Of a stretch of 64,000 nucleotides of DNA, positions 7,023 through 16,510 are shown in pieces; positions within the stretch are counted from its first letter, which is position 1; the number at the start of each line of letters is the position of its first letter. Origin of the DNA: Mesorhizobium sp. (lineage in GTDB: Bacteria; Pseudomonadota; Alphaproteobacteria; Rhizobiales; Rhizobiaceae). Location of the stretch: the NCBI RefSeq assembly GCF_024710845.1, contig NZ_JANJTZ010000053.1:62001-126000 (forward strand), in the 5' to 3' direction. The notes under the pieces are model-generated. The model searched no databases, was not told the DNA's origin, and worked only from the letters and a program-made list of their open reading frames with translations. Made by a program: the position numbers and the translations under genes.

Positions 7023-10000
7023 ATGGCGCGTAAACCAAACACCACGTCTCCCATCGACCGCGACGTGGACAAGGAACTCGAAAAGGCCCTCGAATTCGAC
7101 CTCAACGGCGTTGAGGAGATCGACTTCTCCTCGTCGATGGATGAACTCGAGGCGCAGATATCGCAGGCCGCCGACGACCTCGTCAAGGAAAGCCGCGGCG
7201 GCACGACATCCGCCAGCCCCCAGGCAGCATCCACGGGCTCCAGCAGTTCCCAGACCGCGACCGCCTCGCGCTCGGCCCCCAATGCTGCCGGCAAGGCGAC
7301 GGCGAGCACTTCCAAGTCGGCGGCAAACACGCCTGCGGCCCCCTCGACTGCAAGCGCCGGGTCGGGCGCCAGGAAGGGCGAGCCGCTTCGCCCCGTCGAG
7401 GCACCCGCTTCGTCGTCGGCTCCTGGGCCGATCTCGTTCCAGCCCGCCAATGACGACCGTCAGCGCGAGTATCAGTCTGTCCAGCAGTCTCTGGCACGCG
7501 GGACATCGCGCACGCTTTCGGTTTCCATGGCGCTTCTCAGCGTAGCGTGGATCGCAGGCGGGCTCGCTCTCGGCCACGTTCTCTACGCGCCGCAGATATG
7601 GGCGATCCGCTCGATGCAGCAGCTTCTTGCCATGCCGCAGGTGATCGCGCTCGCCATTGGGATCGTCGTGCCGCTGCTCCTGTTCTGGGCGTTCGCCGCG
7701 ATGATGCGTCGCGCGCAGGAGATGCGCCTCGCCGCACAGTCGATCGCCGAAGCGGCATTCCGCCTCACCGAGCCCGAGAACCTGGCCGAAGACCGTGTCC
7801 GCAAGGTCAGCCAGGCGGTCCGCCGCGAAGTCCAGGCCATGGGCGAAGGGATCGAGCGCACGCTCGCACGTGCGGTCGAACTCGAGACGCTGGTTCATAC
7901 CGAGGTCAACGAACTCGAGCGTGCCTACAGCGAAAACGAAATGCGTATCCGCTCGCTCGTCGACGGGCTCGGCAGCGAGCGCGAAGCGGTGATCACGCAT
8001 GCGGAGCGTGTGCGCGCCTCGATCTCCGGCGCTCACGAGCTGCTGAAGGAGCAGCTCACCTCCTCGAGCACCGTCATCCACGACAGCGTCGCCGATGCGT
8101 CGACCCGGCTGACCTCGATGATTTCCGGTTCGGGCGAAATACTGGTCAATCGCATCAACGACAGCGGCCGCGCGATCTACTCGGCGATCGATGAGCGGAT
8201 GGACACGATCTCCGATCGGATCATCACATCGGGCGAAGCGTTCGCCAGCCTCCTCGACACGCGTATCGCCACCCTCACGGACCGTACCGACGAAGCCTCT
8301 CGTGCCCTGTCGGATATGCTCGACAGCCGCACCTCCGACATGGTGTCCCTCCTCGGTGGCACGTCCCGCACGCTGGCGGAAGAGTTCGATTCGCGCCTTG
8401 CCGGCATCGAGCGCACTCTGGCCGAGCGCGGGCAGACGCTGATCGGCGAATTCGAGACACGTGTCCAAGCGCTGGACCAGGGCACCGCCACACTCAACGC
8501 CGCGCTCGAGGCGCGCGCCCGCCAGATCAACGAGACCCTCATCGAGCGTGCCCGCGAGATCGCAGGCGCCTTCAGCGCCGGCAAGGAAGGCATGGCCGGG
8601 GTCATCGAGGAAACCAAGTCTCGCATCGGCGCGGATCTCGCCGAACTCGTCATGTCCACCTCGACGATGCTCGAAGGCCGGGCGAATGAGTTCACCCAGC
8701 GCCTCGAAGGTGGCCGACACCTCATCTCGACGGCACTCGACACGGATCTCGCCCGTCTCGCGGATGCGCGCGCCGCGCTCGACGAAACCGTCGGCGCCCA
8801 TGCGATGAAGCTCGCCGAAGGCCGCAACTACCTGTCCAGCATCCTGCAGGAGGATCTGGCGCGCGTCGAGGAAACCCGCGCGGAACTCGACCAGCGCCTG
8901 GAGGGCCACGCCCAGATGCTGGCGCAGGGCCGCACCGTGCTCACCAACGCCCTGGACGACGACATGCGTCGCCTTGCCGAAGCCCGGGCCGAAATCGACG
9001 CCCGGATTGCCGACCATACGGCGACCCTCGACGAAGGCCGCAGCTTCCTGTCCCGGGTTCTCGATGAAGACCTGGCGAAGCTGGAGCAGATCCGCGGCGA
9101 GATCGACAGGCGCGTCGAAGCGCATTCGCACCTTCTCTCCGAGGGACGGAGCGTTCTGTCGGGCGTCATGGACGAGGATCTTGCGAAACTCGCCCAGGCT
9201 CGGGCCGCGATCGACGCGTCGGTGGAACGCCATGTCGAGAAGCTGGCCGAAGGCCGCGATATCATGACCCACGCGCTGCAGTCGGATCTGGAGAAGCTTG
9301 CCGCGACACGCGCCGAGATCGACAGCGCGATCCAGAGCGGCATCGCGCGCCTCGCCGACGGACAGGGCGACGTCGGTCAGGCCCTCTCGCTGGAGATGGC
9401 GAAGATAGAAGACGCATTCCGCTCCCAGATCGGAGTCGTCGAAGGGCGCACGCAGGCCATTGAAGCCGCATTGGCCAATGGCGTCGAGAATGTACGCACG
9501 GTTCTCGAGCGGAGCGCGGGAGCGGTCGCCGGTGCGCTGCGCGACCGGGTTCTGGAAATCACGGCGGCCCTCACCGAGGACGCCGGCCAGGCCTTCCAGG
9601 ACGCGGACCAGAAGATCGCCGAACGCATCGATCTCGCCAATACCGCCTTTTCGGCGCGCGCGGCCGAGATCGCAAAGGCATTCGAAGAGGTGGACGGCAG
9701 GATCGTCGGCCGTATCGACCAGGTGTCGGATGCAATTTCGCGCCGCACGGACGAATTCGCTCTGACGATCGATCATGTCGACGGCAAGCTTGCCGGGCGG
9801 ATCGACGCCGCTTCCGGGATCATCGCGAACCGGGCCGACGAGCTCTCGCGCGCCTTCGAACAGGTCGACGAGAAGCTCGGCGAGCGCATCCAGGAAGTGA
9901 CCACCGTGGTGGCGACGCGCGTTGGAGATCTCTCGCGCGCAGTCGCGAAGGTTGACGAACGGCTTTCGGAGCGGATCGATCAGACCTCTTCGACGATCGC

Positions 10001-12755
10001 AGCACGGTCCGACGATCTGGTGCGCGTCATCGACCAGGCGGACGCCAGGTTCAGCGAACGCGTCGAAATGGCATCCGGCATGATCTCGGCCCGCGCCGAC
10101 GACCTTGCCCGTGCCGTCGAGCAGATCGACGGCCGGCTGGTCGAGCGGATCGACCTGGTGACCAGCGCCGCCGACGCGCGCGCCGACGATCTCTCGAAGA
10201 CCATCCAGCAGATCGACGGCAAGATTTCCGAACGCATCGTCCTCGCTTCCGATCTCATCAACGCGCGGGCGAACGACCTGTCGAACACGATCAGCCAGGT
10301 CGACGACCGGCTCGCCCAGCATGTCGACATCGCCGCCGACAAGCTCACCGAGCGCGCCCAGGATCTGGTGCGCACCTTCGATGATGCCGATTCGAAGATC
10401 GTCGAACGCATCGACTACGCTTCGGGTCTGTTCAACGCCCGGGCCGAGGATGTCGCCCGCACTTTCGCGAACGTCGATCGCGCAATCGAGGATCGCCTGA
10501 ACGTCGCCGCCAGCACCATCACCGAAAAGGTGGGAGAGCTCGACCGCACCTTCAGCGACGCCGACCAAAAGTTCGCCGAACGCATCGACCTCGCGGCGGC
10601 CGCGATGGCCGCGCGCGCCGATGACCTGTCGCGGGCTTTCGACAATGTCGATCAGAAGCTCGTCGACCGGATCGACTATGCGGGCAGCGCGCTTTCCGCC
10701 CGTGCGGAGGACTTCGCCGGCGTCTTTGACGCAGCCGACCGCAAGCTCGCCATGCGTCTCGAGGAAGGTTCGGCCGCGCTGTCCGATCACGCCGACGGCA
10801 TCGTGCGCGCTTTCGACGATGTCGACCGCAAGCTGGTCGAGCGTACCGAGCAGACTGCGGAGGAACTGCACTCGCGGGCCCGCGCCATCGAGGACACGCT
10901 CGTCAACATCGAGCACCGCCTCGGCGACAGCGCCGATTCGATCGTTGCGCAGATGGGCAACCAGATCGATTCGGTCGAGCGTCGTCTGGCGGAAGGTGCC
11001 GAACTCGTCGGCCAGAAGCTGATCGAACAGGTCTCGGTCTCCGAGGCTCAGCTCGTGTCGCGTGCAAACGTCATCGCCGAAACCTTCGCGGCGGTGAACA
11101 AGCATATCGGCCAGCGCACCAACGAGGCCGCTTCCACCTTCGATGCGCACACGCGCGAGCTGAGCGAGATGCTCGCCAATCGCACGGCCGAGATCGGCCG
11201 CGTGCTCGACGAACAGGCCAAGCCCCTCGTCGAGAAGTTCTCCGAGAGCGGCGGCGAACTGCAGCGCAGCCTCGAGGAGGCGACCCATGCCGCGACGGAG
11301 CGTCTGCGCACCGAGAATGCGGCCCTGGTCAACGCGCTCGCAAGCCGCACCGCCGAGACTCTGGCCGCGGTCGACAAGGCGCGCAACAGCCTTGGCGAAG
11401 GCGTTGCGGACCTGATCGACAGGCTGGCATCGTCGAACGCCCAGCTCGGACATCTGATCAACGTGGCGTCCAACAACCTCTCCGAGCTCGAGGAGCGGCT
11501 CTCGGGAACGACCCATTCCTTCGCCACCTCGGCGGAGAAGGCGGCGCAGACCTTCTCGAGTTCCGCGCGTCTCATCGACGTCAACGCGACGAAACTCACC
11601 GAGCTGTCGTCCAGCACGCTCAAGGACATCGCCGCGATCGCGCATCGCTTCGACGACCACAGCCGGGTGCTGGCCTCGGCGTCCGACCTCCTCGGTTCGG
11701 CGCAGTCCAACCTCGCCTCGACGCTCGACGACCGCCAGTCGGCACTCGAGACGCTGGCCGTCGGCCTCGTCAAGAAGTCCGAGGACATCGAGCGTGTCAT
11801 GCGCTCCTTCGAGAACCTCGTGGAACGCGCCTTCGACAAGGCCGATGGGCGTGCCCGCGAGACGACCGAGCACATGCGCAACGCCGTCTCGGAGGTGGTG
11901 GAATCCGCGACCCAACGCTTCGCCGATGCGACGCAGGAAATCCGCCGCTCTGCCAGCACCATCCGCACTGAGCTGGAAGAGACCCGCAACGAGTTGCGCA
12001 AGGGTGTCCTCGACCTGCCGGAAGAGACCAAAGAGACGACCTCGGCAATGCGTCGCGCAGTCGCCGAACAGATCAACGCGCTCAAGGAACTGTCCGACAT
12101 CGTGGCGCGCTCGGGCCGCACGTTCGACAATGGCGGCAAGTCTGCGTCGCTGCCACGGTCGGCGCCGCCCGCTGCCCGCCTCGACGCCCCGGCTCCCCGC
12201 GCGCCTGAGCCACAGAAGCGTCCGCCGGTTGAGCCGCAACGCGCCGAAGCGCCCCGCCCTGCAGCGCCGCGTGCGCCCGCTCCGCGGCAGCCGGAACCCG
12301 CCCAGGGCGGCTGGGTCAGCAACCTGCTGCGCCGTGCCTCGGAAGAAGGTGAAGCGGAACCTGTTGCGCCCGCCCCTGCCCGTGCCGAGGCGCCCCAGCG
12401 GTCGCCGCTGCACGTCGTCGAATCGCTCAACTCGCTGTCGGTCGATATCGCGCGCGCGATCGATCACGACGCGTCGATCGAACTGTGGGACAGGTATCGC
12501 CGGGGCGAGCGCAATGTGTTCACCCGCCGGCTCTACACGCTGAAAGGCCAGCAGACGTTCGACGAGATCCGTCGCAAATACGAGGCCGAGCCCGAGTTCC
12601 GCTCGGCGGTGGACCGCTACTGCGACGACTTCGAACGCCTGATCGCAGATGTCACCCGGACGGACCGCGATTCGATGATGGCGCAGACCTATCTCTCTTC
12701 CGACACCGGCAAGGTCTACACCATGCTGGCGCATGCGAGCGGACGCCTGAAATAG
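7023..12755 (+). CDS. Giant membrane-anchored coiled-coil protein, GPR/RgsE-like polar growth factor
   Basis: This 1910-residue protein has an acidic N-terminus (FDLNGVEEIDFSSSMDELEAQ), a Ser/Ala/Pro linker (60-140) and two membrane segments at about 164-186 and 206-227. Over a thousand residues of helical coiled coil follow, containing six 36-residue repeats (575-790) and fifteen 29-residue repeats (868-1302). A Pro/Ala-rich linker (about 1709-1793) leads to a folded C-terminal domain (about 1796-1910, RRGERNVFTRRLYTLKGQQTF). This matches what I know of Agrobacterium GPR and Sinorhizobium RgsE, apolipoprotein-like proteins of about 2100 residues that ring the growth pole; automated annotation often calls such proteins kinesin-like. 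The family assignment is inference from architecture. A strong terminator follows. Confidence 0.75.
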   Translation: MARKPNTTSPIDRDVDKELEKALEFDLNGVEEIDFSSSMDELEAQISQAADDLVKESRGGTTSASPQAASTGSSSSQTATASRSAPNAAGKATASTSKSAANTPAAPSTASAGSGARKGEPLRPVEAPASSSAPGPISFQPANDDRQREYQSVQQSLARGTSRTLSVSMALLSVAWIAGGLALGHVLYAPQIWAIRSMQQLLAMPQVIALAIGIVVPLLLFWAFAAMMRRAQEMRLAAQSIAEAAFRLTEPENLAEDRVRKVSQAVRREVQAMGEGIERTLARAVELETLVHTEVNELERAYSENEMRIRSLVDGLGSEREAVITHAERVRASISGAHELLKEQLTSSSTVIHDSVADASTRLTSMISGSGEILVNRINDSGRAIYSAIDERMDTISDRIITSGEAFASLLDTRIATLTDRTDEASRALSDMLDSRTSDMVSLLGGTSRTLAEEFDSRLAGIERTLAERGQTLIGEFETRVQALDQGTATLNAALEARARQINETLIERAREIAGAFSAGKEGMAGVIEETKSRIGADLAELVMSTSTMLEGRANEFTQRLEGGRHLISTALDTDLARLADARAALDETVGAHAMKLAEGRNYLSSILQEDLARVEETRAELDQRLEGHAQMLAQGRTVLTNALDDDMRRLAEARAEIDARIADHTATLDEGRSFLSRVLDEDLAKLEQIRGEIDRRVEAHSHLLSEGRSVLSGVMDEDLAKLAQARAAIDASVERHVEKLAEGRDIMTHALQSDLEKLAATRAEIDSAIQSGIARLADGQGDVGQALSLEMAKIEDAFRSQIGVVEGRTQAIEAALANGVENVRTVLERSAGAVAGALRDRVLEITAALTEDAGQAFQDADQKIAERIDLANTAFSARAAEIAKAFEEVDGRIVGRIDQVSDAISRRTDEFALTIDHVDGKLAGRIDAASGIIANRADELSRAFEQVDEKLGERIQEVTTVVATRVGDLSRAVAKVDERLSERIDQTSSTIAARSDDLVRVIDQADARFSERVEMASGMISARADDLARAVEQIDGRLVERIDLVTSAADARADDLSKTIQQIDGKISERIVLASDLINARANDLSNTISQVDDRLAQHVDIAADKLTERAQDLVRTFDDADSKIVERIDYASGLFNARAEDVARTFANVDRAIEDRLNVAASTITEKVGELDRTFSDADQKFAERIDLAAAAMAARADDLSRAFDNVDQKLVDRIDYAGSALSARAEDFAGVFDAADRKLAMRLEEGSAALSDHADGIVRAFDDVDRKLVERTEQTAEELHSRARAIEDTLVNIEHRLGDSADSIVAQMGNQIDSVERRLAEGAELVGQKLIEQVSVSEAQLVSRANVIAETFAAVNKHIGQRTNEAASTFDAHTRELSEMLANRTAEIGRVLDEQAKPLVEKFSESGGELQRSLEEATHAATERLRTENAALVNALASRTAETLAAVDKARNSLGEGVADLIDRLASSNAQLGHLINVASNNLSELEERLSGTTHSFATSAEKAAQTFSSSARLIDVNATKLTELSSSTLKDIAAIAHRFDDHSRVLASASDLLGSAQSNLASTLDDRQSALETLAVGLVKKSEDIERVMRSFENLVERAFDKADGRARETTEHMRNAVSEVVESATQRFADATQEIRRSASTIRTELEETRNELRKGVLDLPEETKETTSAMRRAVAEQINALKELSDIVARSGRTFDNGGKSASLPRSAPPAARLDAPAPRAPEPQKRPPVEPQRAEAPRPAAPRAPAPRQPEPAQGGWVSNLLRRASEEGEAEPVAPAPARAEAPQRSPLHVVESLNSLSVDIARAIDHDASIELWDRYRRGERNVFTRRLYTLKGQQTFDEIRRKYEAEPEFRSAVDRYCDDFERLIADVTRTDRDSMMAQTYLSSDTGKVYTMLAHASGRLK
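8745..9392 (+). repeat. Six tandem 36-residue (108-base) coding repeats
   Basis: Residues 575-790 of the giant protein consist of six in-register 36-residue units. Each has the form DLAxLxxxRAEIDxRxxxHxxxLAEGRxxLSxxLxE, for example DLARVEETRAELDQRLEGHA then QMLAQGRTVL. Positions of Leu, Arg, Asp and the EGR triplet are the best conserved; the last unit is degenerate. The spacing is constant with no insertions. At the DNA level the copies are diverged, so this is an old protein repeat, not a recent satellite. Confidence 0.85.
9624..10928 (+). repeat. Fifteen tandem 29-residue (87-base) coding repeats
   Basis: Residues 868-1302 are fifteen uninterrupted 29-residue units close to RIDxASxxIxARADDLxRAFxxVDxKLxE, for example RIDLAAAAMAARADDL then SRAFDNVDQKLVD. 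I counted the register unit by unit and found no length change. Arg1, Ile2, Ala/Arg near 11-13, Asp14-Asp15, Asp24 and Leu27 are the steady positions. The unit is amphipathic and helical, resembling apolipoprotein A-type repeats. A degenerate unit precedes the block. Confidence 0.88.
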
Positions 12756-12782
12756 GCTCTATAATTGCTTGAATATCAAAAC

Positions 12783-12811
12783 AAAGGGCGGTGCCGAGGC
12801 ACCGCCCTTTT
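12783..12811. terminator. Bidirectional rho-independent terminator
   Basis: AAAGGGCGGTGC and GCACCGCCCTTT form a perfect 12-base stem around a CGAG loop. The stem is flanked by A and T runs, so it can end transcription from the giant coiled-coil gene on the plus strand and from eno on the minus strand. Confidence 0.9.
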
Positions 12812-12843
12812 CATTCTGAGATTGCGCGTCTCAGCGCATCGGA

Positions 12844-14265
<1,422 letters not shown>

Positions 14266-14631
14266 TCAGTACCAGTAGGGCGGGACCTTGTAGTAGTCGT
14301 AGGAGGCATCCCGCGCGGCCTTACCGTCGTCGCCGGTGAGTTCGTTGATCGAATAGGCGGGCGCAGCCTTCAACTGCTCCTGTGAGAACGGCACGACATA
14401 GCCGCCGCGGCTCTTCTCGTAGTCGAGCGTCGACCACGGGATCGCGTGATACTTCTCGCCGATGCCGAGGAACCCGCCGAAGCCGATGACGGCGAACATG
14501 ATGCCGTTGGAGGATTTCTCCAGCATGACGTCCTCGATGACGCCGATCTTCTGGCCCGCCGTGCTGAAGACGTCCGTGCCGATCACCCTGGAGGCGGGGA
14601 TGGCGTTCGTGTGTCCTGTATGGGTGTTCAT
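14266..14631 (-). CDS. PRC-barrel domain protein
   Basis: From the internal ATG (MNTHTGHTNAIPASRVIG) the protein has 121 residues. The core SRVIGTDVFSTAGQKIGVIEDVMLEKSSNGIMFAVI is a PRC-barrel, the small beta fold shared by photosynthetic reaction-centre H subunits and RimM. The GEKYHAIPWSTLDYE stretch is typical of the free-standing soluble members. These are common in soil alphaproteobacteria and often stress-associated, but no biochemical role is established. The C-terminus ends in an unusual aromatic tail, YDYYKVPPYWY. It has its own terminator. Confidence 0.88.
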   Translation of the reverse strand: MNTHTGHTNAIPASRVIGTDVFSTAGQKIGVIEDVMLEKSSNGIMFAVIGFGGFLGIGEKYHAIPWSTLDYEKSRGGYVVPFSQEQLKAAPAYSINELTGDDGKAARDASYDYYKVPPYWY

Positions 14632-14760
14632 GAGGGCTCCCTTCGAGTCATTGCGTTCGACGAGAGAACGAACGCGGGCTCGAGCGGTTGCTCTCACATT
14701 GGCTCACGTTAAGTAATATTGAGAAATATTTCGTGATCGTGTACTGCGAAACCAGTTCGC

Positions 14761-15597
14761 TCAGCGCGACCGTTTGGCGATGCGATCAAATTCCATCAGC
14801 CGTTCGATCAGCGCCCGCATATCCTTGAGCGGTACCATATTCGGCCCGTCCGACGAGGTCGAGTTGTCAGGATCCTGATGCGTCTCGATGAAGACGCCGG
14901 CGACGCCCACCGCTACCGCGGCGCGTGCCAAAGTCTCCACGAAACGACGCTCGCCCCCGGACGAGCCGCCCTGGCCGCCGGGCTGCTGCACCGAATGCGT
15001 CGCGTCGAAGATCACGGGGGCGCCGATCTCGGCCATGATCGGCAGCGCGCGCATGTCGGAGACCAGCGTGTTGTAGCCGAACGAGACGCCGCGTTCGGTT
15101 ACCAGCACGTTCGGATTGCCGGAACCGGTTATCTTGGCGACGACGTTCTTCATGTCCCAAGGGGCGAGGAACTGGCCCTTCTTGACGTTGACGACCTTGC
15201 CGGTCCTCGCCGTCGCGACCAGCATATCGGTCTGGCGCGACAGGAACGCGGGGATCTGCAGCACGTCGACCACATCGGCGACGATCGCGCATTGCTCCTC
15301 GGTGTGAACGTCAGTCAGGATCGAGATGCCAAGAGCCTCCCGTAGATCGGCGAATACCGGCAATGCCGCGTCGAGGCCCGCGCCTCGAGTGGCGCCGAGC
15401 GAGGTGCGGTTGGCCTTGTCGTAGCTCGTCTTGTAGACGAAGCCGATGCCGAGTTCGGCAGTCAACTCCTTCAACGCACCTGCCATGTCGAAAGCGTGCT
15501 GGCGGGATTCGAGCTGGCAAGGGCCGGCAATGAGCGTCAGCGGCCCTGAATTGGAGAAGCTCGCGGTTCCGACCGTCACGTTTGCGTTGGGCTGCAT
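14761..15597 (-). CDS. kdsA: 3-deoxy-8-phosphooctulonate (Kdo-8-P) synthase
   Basis: KdsA condenses phosphoenolpyruvate with arabinose-5-phosphate to make Kdo-8-phosphate, the precursor of the lipopolysaccharide inner core. The 278-residue length is standard. Motifs seen are IAGPCQLES, YKTSYDKANRTS, DVHTEEQ, VNVKKGQFLAPWDM, FDATHSVQQPGG and ETHQDPDNSTSDGPNM, close to the family signatures. Its ATG shares one base with the stop of the upstream VOC gene (TGATG), so translation is coupled. Confidence 0.97.
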   Translation of the reverse strand: MQPNANVTVGTASFSNSGPLTLIAGPCQLESRQHAFDMAGALKELTAELGIGFVYKTSYDKANRTSLGATRGAGLDAALPVFADLREALGISILTDVHTEEQCAIVADVVDVLQIPAFLSRQTDMLVATARTGKVVNVKKGQFLAPWDMKNVVAKITGSGNPNVLVTERGVSFGYNTLVSDMRALPIMAEIGAPVIFDATHSVQQPGGQGGSSGGERRFVETLARAAVAVGVAGVFIETHQDPDNSTSSDGPNMVPLKDMRALIERLMEFDRIAKRSR

Positions 15598-16445
15598 CAG
15601 TTCGGTCTCCTGAAGATGAAGGTCGCGCCTTGCCCCTTGGCCGGCGGAACCACCAGCCCAGCGGGGGTCGCTTGAAATCCGATACCGCCGGCATCGAGAG
15701 CTCGCCGTGTCGCTTCGATATCCGAGACGTTGAAGACGATCGCGGCCAGCGTCGCATCGCTTTGCGCGATCCCGGCGGGGTCATCGGGCCGCAACAGTCT
15801 GAGCGTCGCGTTCGTGAACTCGGCCGTGTGCGTCGTGTCATGCGGCGTCCGGCCGACGGCGCGCTCGATCAGCCCGACGAAGGAGCTTGCGTGCTCGCCT
15901 GCGATGATCTCGCCAATCCCCGTCGCGCCATTGGCGTGCCGCTCAAGCGAACTGCGGTCGATGGTCGGCGCATTGATCCGCTGGCAGGTGAACAGGAAAG
16001 CGTCGGCGGTCTCGATGTCAGCCGCAAAGGCAAGCTTGAAGGTCGCGGTGTCGATGTTGCCGAGCGCATCGGCCGCAGGGCGGGAGAAATTGAGCATGTC
16101 TCCTCCCGAAATGTCCGCCCTGGCAAAAGCAGAGTGGTCGCGGTCCGCGTCGTCAGAGGCCAGGACGACCGCCGAGAACCCTTCCTCGCCCCGCATTGCG
16201 CGATAGACATGGTCGCGTGCGACGAAGACGTTGCCGTGTGCAATCGCCGAGGCGGCCGTTTCGCCTTCGCCAACCGCGAGCGCCTCCAGAAACGTCCCAC
16301 CCGGAAAGTAGACGCAGGCGTTGACGGTGCCGAACGGATGCACGCCCGTCGGCGCGACAGTGAAGCCGAGCCGCGTCAGCCTCTCGCGGGCCGCGTCGAG
16401 GCTGGCGGTGGGCAAAACGAGATGGTCAAGCGCGCGCTGGGTCAT
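15597..16445 (-). CDS. VOC-superfamily (glyoxalase-like) protein
   Basis: A 282-residue protein with two beta-alpha-beta-beta-beta modules: an N-terminal one starting MTQRALDHLVLPTASLDAARERLTRLGF and a second near SDATLAAIVFNVSDIEATRRAL. This is the vicinal oxygen chelate fold, close to the glyoxalase-like domain family. The histidine in DHLVL and Glu in FLEAL are plausible metal ligands. The substrate is unknown. It is joined to kdsA by a one-base TGATG overlap, so both proteins should be made in step. Confidence 0.8.
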   Translation of the reverse strand: MTQRALDHLVLPTASLDAARERLTRLGFTVAPTGVHPFGTVNACVYFPGGTFLEALAVGEGETAASAIAHGNVFVARDHVYRAMRGEEGFSAVVLASDDADRDHSAFARADISGGDMLNFSRPAADALGNIDTATFKLAFAADIETADAFLFTCQRINAPTIDRSSLERHANGATGIGEIIAGEHASSFVGLIERAVGRTPHDTTHTAEFTNATLRLLRPDDPAGIAQSDATLAAIVFNVSDIEATRRALDAGGIGFQATPAGLVVPPAKGQGATFIFRRPN

Positions 16446-16510
16446 CGCGGCACCATGTGGCCCAGAACGGTGCCGAATGGAAGCCCGCCGAAGCGGTCAA
16501 TGCCCGATGG

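Noticed and set aside
9624-10928. Regular 87-base spacing that might look like a CRISPR or satellite array
   Set aside because: The units are coding, diverged at the DNA level, keep reading frame and have no conserved spacer/repeat division.
7002-12734. An antisense ORF of exactly 1910 residues opposite the giant coiled-coil gene
   Set aside because: It mirrors the sense gene's repeats (VDLLDGTGKVVGAG-like runs). The biased GC-rich repeat codons lack stop triplets on the reverse strand, so it is a codon-bias shadow with no independent domain, start site or neighbours.
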